This document shows positions 20,008-29,747 of a DNA stretch of 64,000 nucleotides, one piece after another. Both the position numbers and the translations under genes were made by a program. The notes below the pieces were generated by a model. It was not told the DNA's origin. It made no database searches and saw only the letters and a program-made list of their open reading frames with translations. Every line of letters begins with the position of its first letter. Within the stretch, counting starts at the first letter, position 1. This stretch comes from CAVSWT01 sp963746735 (GTDB lineage Bacteria > Bacteroidota > Ignavibacteria > Ignavibacteriales > Ignavibacteriaceae): the NCBI GenBank assembly GCA_963746735.1, contig CAVVCO010000013.1:1-64000 (forward strand), read 5' to 3'.

Positions 20008-20709
20008 ATGAAAATAATAAAATCTTATTCAATACTAATGTTTAATTCTCTTGTTTAGCTTTCTATACTCAAGATAATTATCACTCAAAGTAAGGAACCT
20101 GGCTTTGTTACAAACAGATGGTGGTTTTGCGTCAAGAGTCTTTATTCCGAAGATTGACAATTCAAAGTTTACTCTGACACTTAAGAATTTTACGGATCTA
20201 TCTTAATTATTTTTTAAAAGAACATCTGATTATAAAATTATAAATCAATTTCAGTTATATTTTTTTATTCAATTCATATAAAATTATACATTTTATTTAA
20301 CAGTTATGGAAAAATTTATTTCTAATATATTACCTTATGGGTTGTTGGATTATAGATTTTTTAGTTAATGGAGAAAATTAGAAGTGTGATTGAATTAAAA
20401 TATTGGTAAGGTTTATGCTTCTAATAAACTTGAAGCATATTTAGTAATAGGAGTAGGTGCACTATTGATTAATCAAGGAAAAGTAGAAATAACAGATTGG
20501 ATAGAAGGATAATTCGATTAAAAATTTGAAATTATTTACAATCAAATACGGGTAAATAATTATAGCTTGTTCGAAAGAGTAATTTATATTTTGGGTTTAG
20601 AAATTGGCTTGTTAAAAACTTTCATTTAGTTTTTGAAGGAAGGCCGACATATAGTTTTGGCGGACCATCATATTTCCCAATAACTATATCGGTAAAATTT
20701 AGAATATGA
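20008..20709 (+). pseudogene. Probable decayed small outer-membrane beta-barrel gene
   Basis: No intact frame exists here, but pieces in different frames look like one exported beta-barrel of about 230 residues. At 20008 a signal-peptide-like start reads MKIIKSYSILMF, continued in another frame as LAFYTQDNYHSK. At about 20111 follows LALLQTDGGFASRVFIPKID then SKFTLTLKNF; at about 20405 KVYASNKLEAYLVIGVGALL; and at about 20594-20709 YFGFRNWLVKNFHLVFEGRP then PITISVKFRI and a stop, a typical barrel C-terminus. Several stops separate the pieces, more than in any neighbouring gene, so genuine decay is more likely than sequencing error. The grouping into one gene is my inference. Confidence 0.4.
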
Positions 20710-20752
20710 GTTTATTTCTTTTTGTTAGAATTTATTTACTTGAGGCATCAAA

Positions 20753-21242
20753 ATGCATAAGATATTTTTAATTCATTTTACTACTTGGTTTCATGGAATT
20801 TAATTGTTTCCAAAATAATAACCAGGTTATTTCAACCTTAGATAAAAGTACTTCCACGATAGTTCCGCTTAATAAAGATTTTAATATTAAAGTTGGAATT
20901 ACGGTTGAAGTAGAAAATGAAAATTTAATAATCAGTTTTGAATCTGTCCCGATGGATTCGCGCTGTCCGGAAGGAGTGGTTTGTTTTTGGTCTGGTGAAG
21001 CACAGGTCGTTTTACGATTTAACAAATCAGGCTATCCTCAGAAAACGGATACACTAAGTTTATACCAAGCATTAAGCGGAACAAAAAATGTTGCTGATTA
21101 TAGCGCTTATTCTATAAAGTTCAAAGGATTAGAGCCGCATCCTATTTTTAATAAAGACTTAAATCCCGATGAATACGAAGCAACTTTAGTAGCAACTAAG
21201 AAGATTGCAAAATATACACAGCGTGTGAAGAATACTTATTAA
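20753..21242 (+). CDS. Small lipoprotein-like protein with DSRCPxGVxCxWxGxA motif (one frameshift)
   Basis: I place the start at the ATG at 20753, not at 20793, because removing one T from the TTTT run near 20778 gives a normal signal peptide: MHKIFLIHLLLGFMEFNCF, about 162 residues in total, with a possible lipid-modified Cys. The mature part is dominated by beta-strands and contains DSRCPEGVVCFWSGEAQV, a two-Cys motif that recurs in small uncharacterised exported proteins of Bacteroidota. The two Cys residues probably form a disulfide. Function is unknown. The next small lipoprotein gene starts 29 bases downstream. Confidence 0.7.
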
Positions 21243-21271
21243 ATATTCAACAACATTTATTTAGTTATAAA

Positions 21272-21642
21272 ATGAAAAAATCAATTGTTATATTTTTATT
21301 GCTTTTATTTTTTAGCGGCTGTTATGATAATAATGATGGTATGATTATAAATATATTGCATTTAACAGTTTAACTTCTCAGGAAAAAAGTAGTATAATAA
21401 ATCCTGATTATGCTATAATTCGAGAAGGTAATTACAGATATGAAAACGGCATTCATAAAATCTATATTGAGCGAGAAATTGGTTATCATTTTGGTTTAAC
21501 TGACTCAAATATTGTCTTAATGGAAAATCAAAAATTAATTTCTGTAGGATTTAATACAATAGATGATGCTTTGCTTGGCCCTATTGATGTGATAGTAAAT
21601 CCAATTTCAAAACAAGCAATTGGACAAGTTTTTAGATATTAA
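21272..21642 (+). CDS. Small lipoprotein (one frameshift), unknown function
   Basis: The start MKKSIVIFLLLLFFSGCYDN has a textbook lipobox (FSGC, Cys at residue 17). The frame closes early at about 21372, but inserting one T near 21340 (GGTATG to GGTTATG) joins it to a frame that reads DYKYIAFNSLTSQEKS and runs to the stop at 21640, giving about 124 residues. The second half (ALLGPIDVIVNPISKQAIGQ) has no motif I recognise. The gene follows the DSRCP-motif gene closely and is followed by a strong terminator, so the two probably form an operon. Confidence 0.6.
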
Positions 21643-21672
21643 TATTTCTATAAGGAGAAAAGGGGATGAAAA

Positions 21673-21713
21673 AATAGCCGTCAAAAAATGTTGACGGCTA
21701 TTATTCATTTTTG
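21673..21713 (+). terminator. Rho-independent terminator
   Basis: A perfect 12-bp stem, AATAGCCGTCAA (21673-21684) with TTGACGGCTATT (21691-21702), a 6-base loop, then TATTCATTTTT on the plus strand. It ends the two-gene small-lipoprotein unit 30 bases after its last stop codon. Confidence 0.85.
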
Positions 21714-21778
21714 AACTTAATTGGTTGTAAATGGTTTAATGTAAATCTATTTTTAATGAAGAAAAAATTTAATTTCAA

Positions 21779-23203
21779 ATGGAACAGGGTCTTAAATTTC
21801 AGCAGAAAGCTTATTACAAAATTCGCATCATTACAATCTTTAGTGTTGTAACTGTTCTTCTTGTAATTGCGCTTTCAAGAGCCGGGTATGTTTTTATTAA
21901 AGATTTATATTTGAACCAATTAGGCGAGCAAGTAAACATTGTTACGCGAATGATCTCTAAGCAAATTGATAAAGATTATTTAAATCTTCTAAGTCTTGGT
22001 ACCCCAACAAATGAAACAGAAAAATATTTTTATAAGGTCTTCAGCCAAAATTTAGATAAAAAGCTTCATTCGGAAATTTTTATTTTCAACAAAGATTTCA
22101 ATGTTGAAATTAATTCGGACTCAAATAAAATTATAGGAAAGCCTGAATCAAGATTAATCCTAAATCAAAAGGAAATTAATGATTTATCAATTAATCAAAG
22201 TATTGCATCTCTTCCTTTTAAGGGTGACGACGGCAACTGGTATTTATGGGGATTTTACAGATTAAATGAAAATCATTTTCTAGCCGTACGAGAAAGCGCT
22301 GCAAGGTTTGAAAAGGTAGAAAGATTTTCAGCTATATTCTGGTATATTGGGATTACTGGAACATTAATTACAATTTTGGTCGGTTGGCTGATGTCGCGTG
22401 CAATAACAAATCCCCTTTACCGGCTGGTAAGATTCAGTGAAGAAATCGGTAAAGGAAATTTTAAAGTTCATCAACCGAATAATTTAAAAGGCGAAATAAA
22501 ATATCTTGCCCAGGCTATGGATAAAATGAAAAATGATCTTTCCGAGAATCAGGCTCAAAAAGAAAACATGCTTGCACAAATAGCACACGAAATTAGGAAC
22601 CCCTTGGGCGGAATAGAATTGCTTACAAATCTAGCAAAAGAAAATTTACCTGCTAATGAAAAAAATGATGATTACTTTGAAAGAATATTAAATGAAGTTC
22701 ACAGACTTAAAAATCTTATAACATCATTTTTAAATTACAGTAAACCGGTTCCCGCAAATCCTGAATGGATTGATTTGAAATTGCTGATTTCAGAAGTAGA
22801 AAAAAATTTTTACGGTCAATTCGAAAATCATGAAATAGAATTCAAAAAAGATTTTCAATTCTATACTTTTTGGTTTGATAGAGATCATCTTACACAAATA
22901 CTTATTAATTTAATTTCAAATAGCATTGCATCAATTAAAGGAGAGGGCAGAATTTATTTCCAAACAATAAAAGAGGGGAAATATTGGCATTTGAAAATTG
23001 CAGATGATGGTGAGGGAATTCCAAAAGAAAATATGAGTTCTATCTTCACACCTTTCTTTACCACAAAGAAAAACGGCACTGGACTTGGCCTGGCAATTAG
23101 CAAAAAATTATGCAAAGAAAATTTAGCTGATTTAAATATCGATAATCATTCGAATGGTATAACAACTTTTTCAATCGTAAAAGAAGCTATAAATGAAATC
23201 TGA
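21779..23203 (+). CDS. Sensor histidine kinase (NtrB/AtoS-like)
   Basis: A 474-residue membrane kinase. Two transmembrane helices (about residues 17-40 and 185-205) flank a periplasmic sensor region; a HAMP domain follows (AITNPLYRLVRFSEEIGKGN), then HisKA with the phospho-acceptor in AHEIRNPLGG (about 270), the N-box ILINLISNS, and the G boxes DDGEGIPKEN and GTGLGLAI. The short C-terminal part with no receiver is the pattern of kinases that partner NtrC-type activators, and the next gene, overlapping by 11 bases, is exactly that. The signal sensed is unknown. No strong ribosome binding site is visible before the ATG; it lies 66 bases after a terminator. Confidence 0.93.
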   Translation: MEQGLKFQQKAYYKIRIITIFSVVTVLLVIALSRAGYVFIKDLYLNQLGEQVNIVTRMISKQIDKDYLNLLSLGTPTNETEKYFYKVFSQNLDKKLHSEIFIFNKDFNVEINSDSNKIIGKPESRLILNQKEINDLSINQSIASLPFKGDDGNWYLWGFYRLNENHFLAVRESAARFEKVERFSAIFWYIGITGTLITILVGWLMSRAITNPLYRLVRFSEEIGKGNFKVHQPNNLKGEIKYLAQAMDKMKNDLSENQAQKENMLAQIAHEIRNPLGGIELLTNLAKENLPANEKNDDYFERILNEVHRLKNLITSFLNYSKPVPANPEWIDLKLLISEVEKNFYGQFENHEIEFKKDFQFYTFWFDRDHLTQILINLISNSIASIKGEGRIYFQTIKEGKYWHLKIADDGEGIPKENMSSIFTPFFTTKKNGTGLGLAISKKLCKENLADLNIDNHSNGITTFSIVKEAINEI

Positions 23204-24566
23204 AAAAATAATTGTAGTAGAAGATAATGACTCAATGCGTCTTGGCATTGTTGACAGCCTGAAAAGTGAAGGCTATTCTGTTGCTGCTTTTGAAAACGGT
23301 GTTGAAGCACTAAAGCAATTTAAGATTGATCAATCATCGCTTGCAATCATCGATTTAAAGATGGAGCCAATAAATGGCATTGAAGTTTTAAAACAGATTA
23401 AAGACATAAATCCCGAGACAGAAGTTATTATGATTTCGGCATACGGCACAATTGACGATGCGGTTAAAGCTATGCAGCTTGGTGCAGGTGATTTTTTAAC
23501 TAAACCTTTTTCACCGGACGAGCTTCGATTAAAAGTAAAAAAGATCTGGCAGAAATTTTTGAATGAAAAGAAAATTCAAAATTTAATTGAACAAACTAAA
23601 TTATTGAATGAAGAATTATTTACGGGTTATGAAGAAATTATTGGTAACTCAAAAGAAATAAAAAATGTTTTTTCAATTATTGAACAGGTGGCAAATTCTG
23701 AAAGTTCTATTTTAATTCAAGGTGAAAGCGGAACCGGTAAAGAACTTGTAGCAAGAGCTATTCATAAAAAAAGCTCGCGCTGCGAAAATGCTTTTATCAA
23801 AATTAATTGCGGTGCGTTGAATGATAATCTTTTAGAAAGCGAATTATTCGGACATGAAAAAGGATCGTTCACTGGTGCAATCAAACAGAAAAAAGGACGA
23901 TTTGAATTAGCTGACAAAGGTACATTGCTATTGGATGAAATTGGAGATGTATCGCAGTCAATGCAGGTTAAATTATTACGAGTTCTGCAGGAAGGAGAGT
24001 TTGAGCGCGTTGGCGGGGAAACAACTTTACATTCTGATGTAAGAATAATCTCGGCCACTAATAAAAATCTTGAGAAGCTTTTAGTTGAAGGAAAATTCAG
24101 GGAGGATTTATTTTACCGTTTAAGTGTTATTCCAATCAAACTGCCTTCTTTAAGAGAAAGAAAAGAAGATGTTGTTCCATTAGTAAATTATTTTCTTGAA
24201 AAATTAGCGAAGAAAAATCATCAATCAAAAAAGGAAATAACAAACGAAGGAATAAAATTATTAATTGAATATCCCTGGCCAGGGAACATCCGTGAGTTGG
24301 AAAATTTAATTGAACGTTTAGTTGTGATCTCACACGGAAATACGATTGATCATGAATTAATTGCGGGACATTTAAGTTCAAGTTTAAAAACAAATAACGT
24401 ATTTGATAATCTGCCGCTCGAAGATGCAGTATTTTCTTTTGAAAAAAATCTAATCATTCAGGCAATGAAAAAATCTAATGGTATTAAAAATCGTGCTGCA
24501 AAGCTGCTTGGAATAAGCACAAGTGTACTTTATTATAAGCTTGATAAGTTTGGATTGTTAAAATGA
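23193..24566 (+). CDS. Sigma-54-dependent NtrC-family response regulator
   Basis: A 457-residue three-domain activator. The receiver has its acceptor Asp in LAIIDLKMEP (about 53) and the conserved Lys in TKPFSPDE. The AAA+ domain has Walker A GESGTGKE (about 177), GSFTGA in place of the usual GAFTGA loop (about 225), and LLLDEIGD as Walker B. The C-terminal Fis-type helix-turn-helix is NRAAKLLGISTSVLYYKLDK. It would activate sigma-54 promoters after phosphorylation by the kinase encoded just upstream. Its own operon continues with two unknown exported proteins, its most obvious candidate targets. Confidence 0.95.
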   Translation: MKSEKIIVVEDNDSMRLGIVDSLKSEGYSVAAFENGVEALKQFKIDQSSLAIIDLKMEPINGIEVLKQIKDINPETEVIMISAYGTIDDAVKAMQLGAGDFLTKPFSPDELRLKVKKIWQKFLNEKKIQNLIEQTKLLNEELFTGYEEIIGNSKEIKNVFSIIEQVANSESSILIQGESGTGKELVARAIHKKSSRCENAFIKINCGALNDNLLESELFGHEKGSFTGAIKQKKGRFELADKGTLLLDEIGDVSQSMQVKLLRVLQEGEFERVGGETTLHSDVRIISATNKNLEKLLVEGKFREDLFYRLSVIPIKLPSLRERKEDVVPLVNYFLEKLAKKNHQSKKEITNEGIKLLIEYPWPGNIRELENLIERLVVISHGNTIDHELIAGHLSSSLKTNNVFDNLPLEDAVFSFEKNLIIQAMKKSNGIKNRAAKLLGISTSVLYYKLDKFGLLK

Positions 24567-25528
24567 ACATGTTAAGAAAATTATTTTTGCTTGGAATTAT
24601 TATTTTGCTTTCAGCATTTGAAGTAAAAGCTCAAAGCTTAACAGAGCTTGAAAACAAATTTGAGCATCTTACTAATGTCATAACCGAAAATAAAAATTCA
24701 CTTGATTCTTTAAAGAAGATTATTGATGAACGGGGAAAAAGAATTGATATAGAAAAAAGTAAAAGCAATCCTGATAAAGATAAAATAGTCAATTTGATGG
24801 CAAGCTCAGTTACCGTCTCTAATAATTATGATCAGCTTCAAAATAAAATTGAGGAAGATGAAAAAGAATATGAGCAATTAAAAAATAAATTAGATAATAA
24901 ATATTCCGCGATAATTGATTCGTTAAATGAAATAAAACCATCAACCGGCAAAATTGAAGAGATAAGATTAATCTACATTCAAAAAAGACTGCTGGTTGCG
25001 CCGCAAATTCCGTTATTATCTTTTAATCCTGAGAAAATTGCTGAAATTGATTTGAGTAAATTAAAAGATAAAAAAGAAAAATCTTTATATAAGGATTATC
25101 TAAAAAATGCATTAACGGAAGTTGACAGCGTTTTAAATAAAGTTAAAAATTTATCAAATGATTTTAATCAAATAGTAAGGCTTCAAAAGAAAACTCAAAA
25201 ATTTTTAGAGGAGACTGAGTTTAATACTAATATTCAGGTACAAAATTATCCAGGCAATCAAGCAAATGAAAGAGTTGATGTAACTAATTCTGGATTTGGT
25301 AACAATAGGAAATCCAATATTGTGGCAGTTGCTAATTCTTACAATTTAATATTAAATCAGCTAAATATTTACGGGAAGAATGATTTAAAAAACGTATTTA
25401 ATTTTTCCGAAGACTTAAATAAAAATGGATTGAATGTAGAAGAATATAATAATTTATTAAAAGAGGTGAAAAATAGGCTGCAAGAATATAAATTAGCGAT
25501 AGCAAATAAAATTAATTCTTCTAAATGA
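24563..25528 (+). CDS. Exported coiled-coil protein, unknown function
   Basis: A 321-residue protein overlapping the response regulator by 4 bases (ATGA). A signal peptide (about residues 1-24, ending VKAQS) is followed by long heptad-like helical stretches rich in Lys, Glu, Asn and Leu (about 28-125 and 170-220), a Gly/Asn-containing linker, and another helical C-terminus. No enzymatic motif or membrane anchor is visible. The composition suggests a periplasmic helical protein, perhaps bridging to the outer-membrane barrel encoded next (overlap 4 bases). I do not recognise the family. Confidence 0.8.
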   Translation: MNMLRKLFLLGIIILLSAFEVKAQSLTELENKFEHLTNVITENKNSLDSLKKIIDERGKRIDIEKSKSNPDKDKIVNLMASSVTVSNNYDQLQNKIEEDEKEYEQLKNKLDNKYSAIIDSLNEIKPSTGKIEEIRLIYIQKRLLVAPQIPLLSFNPEKIAEIDLSKLKDKKEKSLYKDYLKNALTEVDSVLNKVKNLSNDFNQIVRLQKKTQKFLEETEFNTNIQVQNYPGNQANERVDVTNSGFGNNRKSNIVAVANSYNLILNQLNIYGKNDLKNVFNFSEDLNKNGLNVEEYNNLLKEVKNRLQEYKLAIANKINSSK

Positions 25529-26565
25529 CCTTTAATAAATTTCATGCATACCTTTTATCAATTGTTTTAATCACTCCAATTTCGTCTAGCTTTCCTCAGT
25601 TATCAGCAAAATTAAATTTAGAATCCGGTTATTATAATTCCACTCAGCAGGATTCCATAAAGCAAAACGATGCAATTTATCGCCTTAACGGGCTCGCCAA
25701 ATATAGATATGCTGAAGAGAAACGAAGTGCATCAATTCAATTAAGAGTAAGCCCCGAATTATTCGGCGGCGCAGAGGGATTATTTGTTATAAAAATGAAA
25801 GCTTCAGGAAATTATTTTCAGAAAGAAAATAACTTTAATTGGGGTCTGGATATTGCCCGGCAGAAAAATATTTTTAGACAAACAGAATTAAAATTAGATT
25901 ATGATATTTTTCTTTTAAATGGAAATATAAATTTTTTCCTAAATGATAATCTTTCTATTAGTTCATCTTTAGGATATGCTTTCCAGAATGCCAGTAAAGA
26001 TGTTAACCAAAATCTTGATTTAATCTTTTTAGATTTAAAAGCTGTTTCTAATTTTAATTTGTACTCTAATTATGGTTATGGCATTTACATTGAGCGATTC
26101 AAAGTAAAAAGTAATTTAACAGCCCAAGTAGATTCGCCAAATATTTTAAGTAATTCCGGCTGGCGCTTTGGCCCGCAAATCAGCTTTAATTATTTGAAAA
26201 ATATTTTAATTAATTTAGACTACAGATTTTTATTTCATAATTCAAAGCTTACCGGGAATCCCTCTTATGAGCAATGGATTAGAGTTTTGGCAGGCACATT
26301 TTTATCTGAAAAGTTATCAGCTTTTTTATTGGTAGACTATTACTGGCGCAAATTTAAACAAAATGAAACCCGGCAGTATTTTACTAATTTATATTACAAT
26401 CCTTTGAATACTGAAAACAATATTTATGCAAAGCTTGCTTATGAAATTAATGAATCTTTTGAATCATACATTAAATCAGGTTATTTTAAATACGATGTAA
26501 TTAGTGGAAATTATTCAATCGCTGGCTGGGATTTATTATTAGGAATTGAAATAAAAATTGAATAA
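25525..26565 (+). CDS. Outer-membrane beta-barrel protein, unknown function
   Basis: A 346-residue protein with a signal peptide (to about residue 25, SSFPQ) followed by alternating polar/aromatic strands throughout (for example SASIQLRVSPELF, NLDYRFLF, YNFNWGLDIA-like segments) and a C-terminal strand WDLLLGIEIKIE. The layout is that of a 14-16-strand outer-membrane barrel. It is the last gene of the kinase-regulator-coiled-coil operon, overlapping the previous gene by 4 bases. Whether it is a porin or has a structural role cannot be told. Confidence 0.75.
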   Translation: MTFNKFHAYLLSIVLITPISSSFPQLSAKLNLESGYYNSTQQDSIKQNDAIYRLNGLAKYRYAEEKRSASIQLRVSPELFGGAEGLFVIKMKASGNYFQKENNFNWGLDIARQKNIFRQTELKLDYDIFLLNGNINFFLNDNLSISSSLGYAFQNASKDVNQNLDLIFLDLKAVSNFNLYSNYGYGIYIERFKVKSNLTAQVDSPNILSNSGWRFGPQISFNYLKNILINLDYRFLFHNSKLTGNPSYEQWIRVLAGTFLSEKLSAFLLVDYYWRKFKQNETRQYFTNLYYNPLNTENNIYAKLAYEINESFESYIKSGYFKYDVISGNYSIAGWDLLLGIEIKIE

Positions 26566-26694
26566 CTAAAACTGTTTAAGCTTAATTAATTAAATTTCTA
26601 ATAGTGAAAATTATAATTTACCATGAATCTATATTTAATACACAAATATGAATTTTAACATTTACACTTTTATTTAACATAGTATGGGGATATT

Positions 26695-28388
26695 ATGAAC
26701 AAATACGCACTTGGACTGGACTTTGGAACTAATTCATGCCGCGCTTTAATTGTTGAAGTTTCTAATGGAACAGAATTAGCTAGTTCAATTTTTCCTTATC
26801 CTTCCGGAGAAGCCGGGATTATTGTAGATCCTTCAAACCCGCATGTGGCAAGACAAAATCCCGCAGATTATATTCTGGGAATTGAAGTCACAATAAAAGA
26901 AGCAATCGAAAATGCTAAAAAAATTATTCCTAATTTTAATTCATTAGATATTATTGGAATTGGTGTTGATACTACCGGCAGTTCACCTTTGCCGGTTAAC
27001 TCAGATGGAACGCCATTATGTTTCCTTGACGAATTTAAAAACAATCCCAACGCAATGGTTTGGCTTTGGAAAGACCACACTAGTTATGCAGAAGCAGAAC
27101 AAATTACAAAGCTCGCCTCAAAAGTAAGGCCTCAATATATGAGTAAGATTGGGGGAACTTATTCTTCAGAATGGTTCTGGAGTAAAATATTGCATTGTAA
27201 AAATATTGATGAGAAAGTTTTTAATGCTGCAGATAGCTTTGTAGAAATTTGTGATTGGATAACAGCTTCTTTAATTGGTGATTTAAAACCTGGAAATATT
27301 AAGAGAAGTGTCTGCGCCGCAGGGCATAAAGCAATGTTTAATAAAGATTGGGATGGGTTGCCGGATGAAGAATTTTTAAATATGCTCTCTCCCGGTTTAG
27401 GAAAAGTTAAAGATAAATTATACTCAAAAGCTTACCCGGCCGGTTATAATGCCGGAAATATTTCTAAAGACTGGGCAAAAAAATTAGGGCTTAGTGAAAA
27501 TGTTGCAATTTCAGTTGGCTCCTTTGATGCGCACATGGGAGCTGTCGGCGCAGGAGTGCAAGTTGGAACTCTTGTAAAAATTATAGGAACAAGCACCTGT
27601 GATGTAATGGTGTGGCCCAGCGATAAACCATTAAATGATATTAAAGGTGTTTGCGGAATTGTGGATGGTTCTGTAATGGATGGATATTATGGAATTGAAG
27701 CAGGACAGTCAGGAGTCGGCGATATATTTTTATGGTTTGTCAATAACCTTGTTCCCGAAAAATACGGAAATACTGTTGATGAAAAATTTGAATCATTAGG
27801 AAAAGAAGCATCAAAACTTAAACCCGGTGAATCAGGATTGCTTGCCCTTGATTGGAATAATGGGAACAGGACAATCTTAGTTGATACTCGTTTAACCGGC
27901 TTACTGCTGGGACAAACTCTTCACACCAAACCTCATGAAATTTATAGAGCATTAATTGAAGCCACAGCATTTGGTGCACTTACTATTATTAATAGAATTG
28001 AAGAATATGGTGTGCCGGTTAAAGAAGTTGTAAACTGCGGCGGATTAGCATCTAAAAATGCTTTGCTTATGCAGATTTATGCTGATATAACCTGGACGGC
28101 CAATGAAAGTATCTCGCAGTGATCAAACTCCTGCGTTAGGAGCAGCAATATTTGGTGCAATCGCAGCAGGCAAAAAATCCGGCGGATATGATTCTGTTGA
28201 AGAAGCCAAGAGAATCAATGATTGGAATTAAAGAGGTTTACGAACCTAATGAAGTAAATCATCAAACTTATTCAAAGATATATTCTTTATATAAAAAATT
28301 GCACGATGCTTTTGGTACTACTGAATGGGGAGGGAATTTATTCGATGTGATGAAAAAATTATTAGATATCAAAGAAGGTGTAAAATAA
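26695..28388 (+). CDS. araB: Ribulokinase, FGGY family (two frameshifts)
   Basis: About 564 residues after repair, the normal ribulokinase length. It phosphorylates L-ribulose (and related pentuloses) with ATP in arabinose use. Seen: N-terminal phosphate-binding LGLDFGTNSCRALIV, the ribulokinase-type IGIGVDTTGSSPLPV and MVWLWKDHTS, the glycine-rich IGTSTCDVMV, and after repair DITGRPMKVSRSDQTPALGA with AIFGAIAAGKKSGGYDSVEE. Breaks at about 28093 (one base too many in ACCTGG) and about 28210 lie close to the 3' end; the upstream 475 residues are intact. It is followed by sugar permease and sugar kinase genes. Other FGGY sugar kinases are possible, but these motifs fit AraB best. Confidence 0.88.
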
Positions 28389-28454
28389 TTTTGTTAATAA
28401 CTTAATAGGTAAGGTTGTCCTGAATTTATTCTATGGAAAAATCCCGGAGAGAAA

Positions 28455-29729
28455 ATGAAAAGAAACTATTTCATGGTCGTTTTAATCTTTGTAGTGTTTT
28501 TCGTGATATCTCTTATCACAAATATTCTAGGCCCGCTTGTTCCGGATATTATTAAAAGCTTCAGCCTTAGTTTAACTCTTGTTTCATTTCTTCCGTTTTC
28601 ATTTTTTATAGCTTATGGAGTAATGTCCATCCCGGCAGGAATGCTGGTAGAAAAGTATAGTGAAAAAGTTGTAATGATTTGGGCATTCGGAATTGAACTT
28701 GTGGGAGCTTTTTGTTTCGCTTTGTTTCCATCTTATGCAGTTGCACTTGTTTCGTTATTTCTTTTAGGGATAGGAATGGCAATACTTCAGGTTGCTATTA
28801 ATCCTTTATTAAGAGTCGCTGGCGGCGAAGAACATTTTGCATTTAATTCTGTATTAGCACAATTAGTTTTTGGCGGCGCATCTTTTTTAAGCCCAATGAT
28901 TTATACATATCTCGTTTCAAATATCTCAGACAAAACACAGCCTAAAAATTTTTTAGTTTCTACCTTATCATCAATCGTCCCTGAGAATCTTCCGTGGGTT
29001 TCATTATACTGGTTGTTTGCTTTATTAATATTGGTAATGATAGTTGTTATTTATGTTTCTAAATTCCCTGAAGTTGAAAGAAAAGAAGATGAACGTTCTG
29101 GCGCATGGGAGACTCATAAGAAGTTATTCAAGATGAAAACGGTGATTTTATTTTTTATTGGAATATTTGCTTATGTAGGAACAGAGCAGGGAATTGCAAA
29201 TTGGATTTCACAATTCCTTTATGTTTATCACGGTTACGATCCGCTGAATGTGGGATCAAGTATAGTTTCATATTTCTGGGGATTGCTTACTTTAGGTTGT
29301 GTTTTAGGTTTGGTTCTTTTAAAGTTGTTTGATAGTAGAAAAATTCTTATTTGGTTTTCTATTTCAGCAATATTCTGGTTGAGCACCGCTTTATTTGGGT
29401 CAACTGATTTTATGGGAATAAATTTAGCTTTAATATCATTCCCAATGGCCGGGTTTTCTTTATCAGTAATGTGGTCAATTGTTTTTTCGTTGGCTCTAAA
29501 TTCACTCGACAGCCATCATGGTTCCTTCTCAGGCATACTTTGTACTGCAATAATTGGTGGTGCAATTGTTCCGGTTGTAATAGGCTGGTTGGGAGATCAT
29601 TTTGGATTACGCATAGGAATGTTTGTTATCTATATTACTTTGGGATACATTTTAAGTATTGGTTTCTGGGCAAAGCCGATCATTACTAATGAAACTATCG
29701 CATCTAAAAAAGAAGCTGTTACTGCATAA
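28455..29729 (+). CDS. Sugar MFS transporter (FHS/FucP-like)
   Basis: A 424-residue integral membrane protein with about 12 transmembrane helices in two six-helix halves. The glycine-rich, charge-flanked loops (GVMSIPAGMLVEKYSEK after helix 2) and the AINPLLR segment are typical of the fucose/glucose-galactose:H+ symporter branch. It probably imports a monosaccharide. It sits between the ribulokinase and the ROK kinase genes, 66 and 18 bases away, on the same strand, which suggests a sugar-uptake operon. Confidence 0.85.
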   Translation: MKRNYFMVVLIFVVFFVISLITNILGPLVPDIIKSFSLSLTLVSFLPFSFFIAYGVMSIPAGMLVEKYSEKVVMIWAFGIELVGAFCFALFPSYAVALVSLFLLGIGMAILQVAINPLLRVAGGEEHFAFNSVLAQLVFGGASFLSPMIYTYLVSNISDKTQPKNFLVSTLSSIVPENLPWVSLYWLFALLILVMIVVIYVSKFPEVERKEDERSGAWETHKKLFKMKTVILFFIGIFAYVGTEQGIANWISQFLYVYHGYDPLNVGSSIVSYFWGLLTLGCVLGLVLLKLFDSRKILIWFSISAIFWLSTALFGSTDFMGINLALISFPMAGFSLSVMWSIVFSLALNSLDSHHGSFSGILCTAIIGGAIVPVVIGWLGDHFGLRIGMFVIYITLGYILSIGFWAKPIITNETIASKKEAVTA

Positions 29730-29747
29730 ATTCAGAAAGAATTAATT

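Noticed and set aside
20768..21025. Minus-strand open frame opposite the DSRCP-motif gene
   Set aside because: It has no signal, motif or ribosome binding site and lies antisense to a frame with a family motif.
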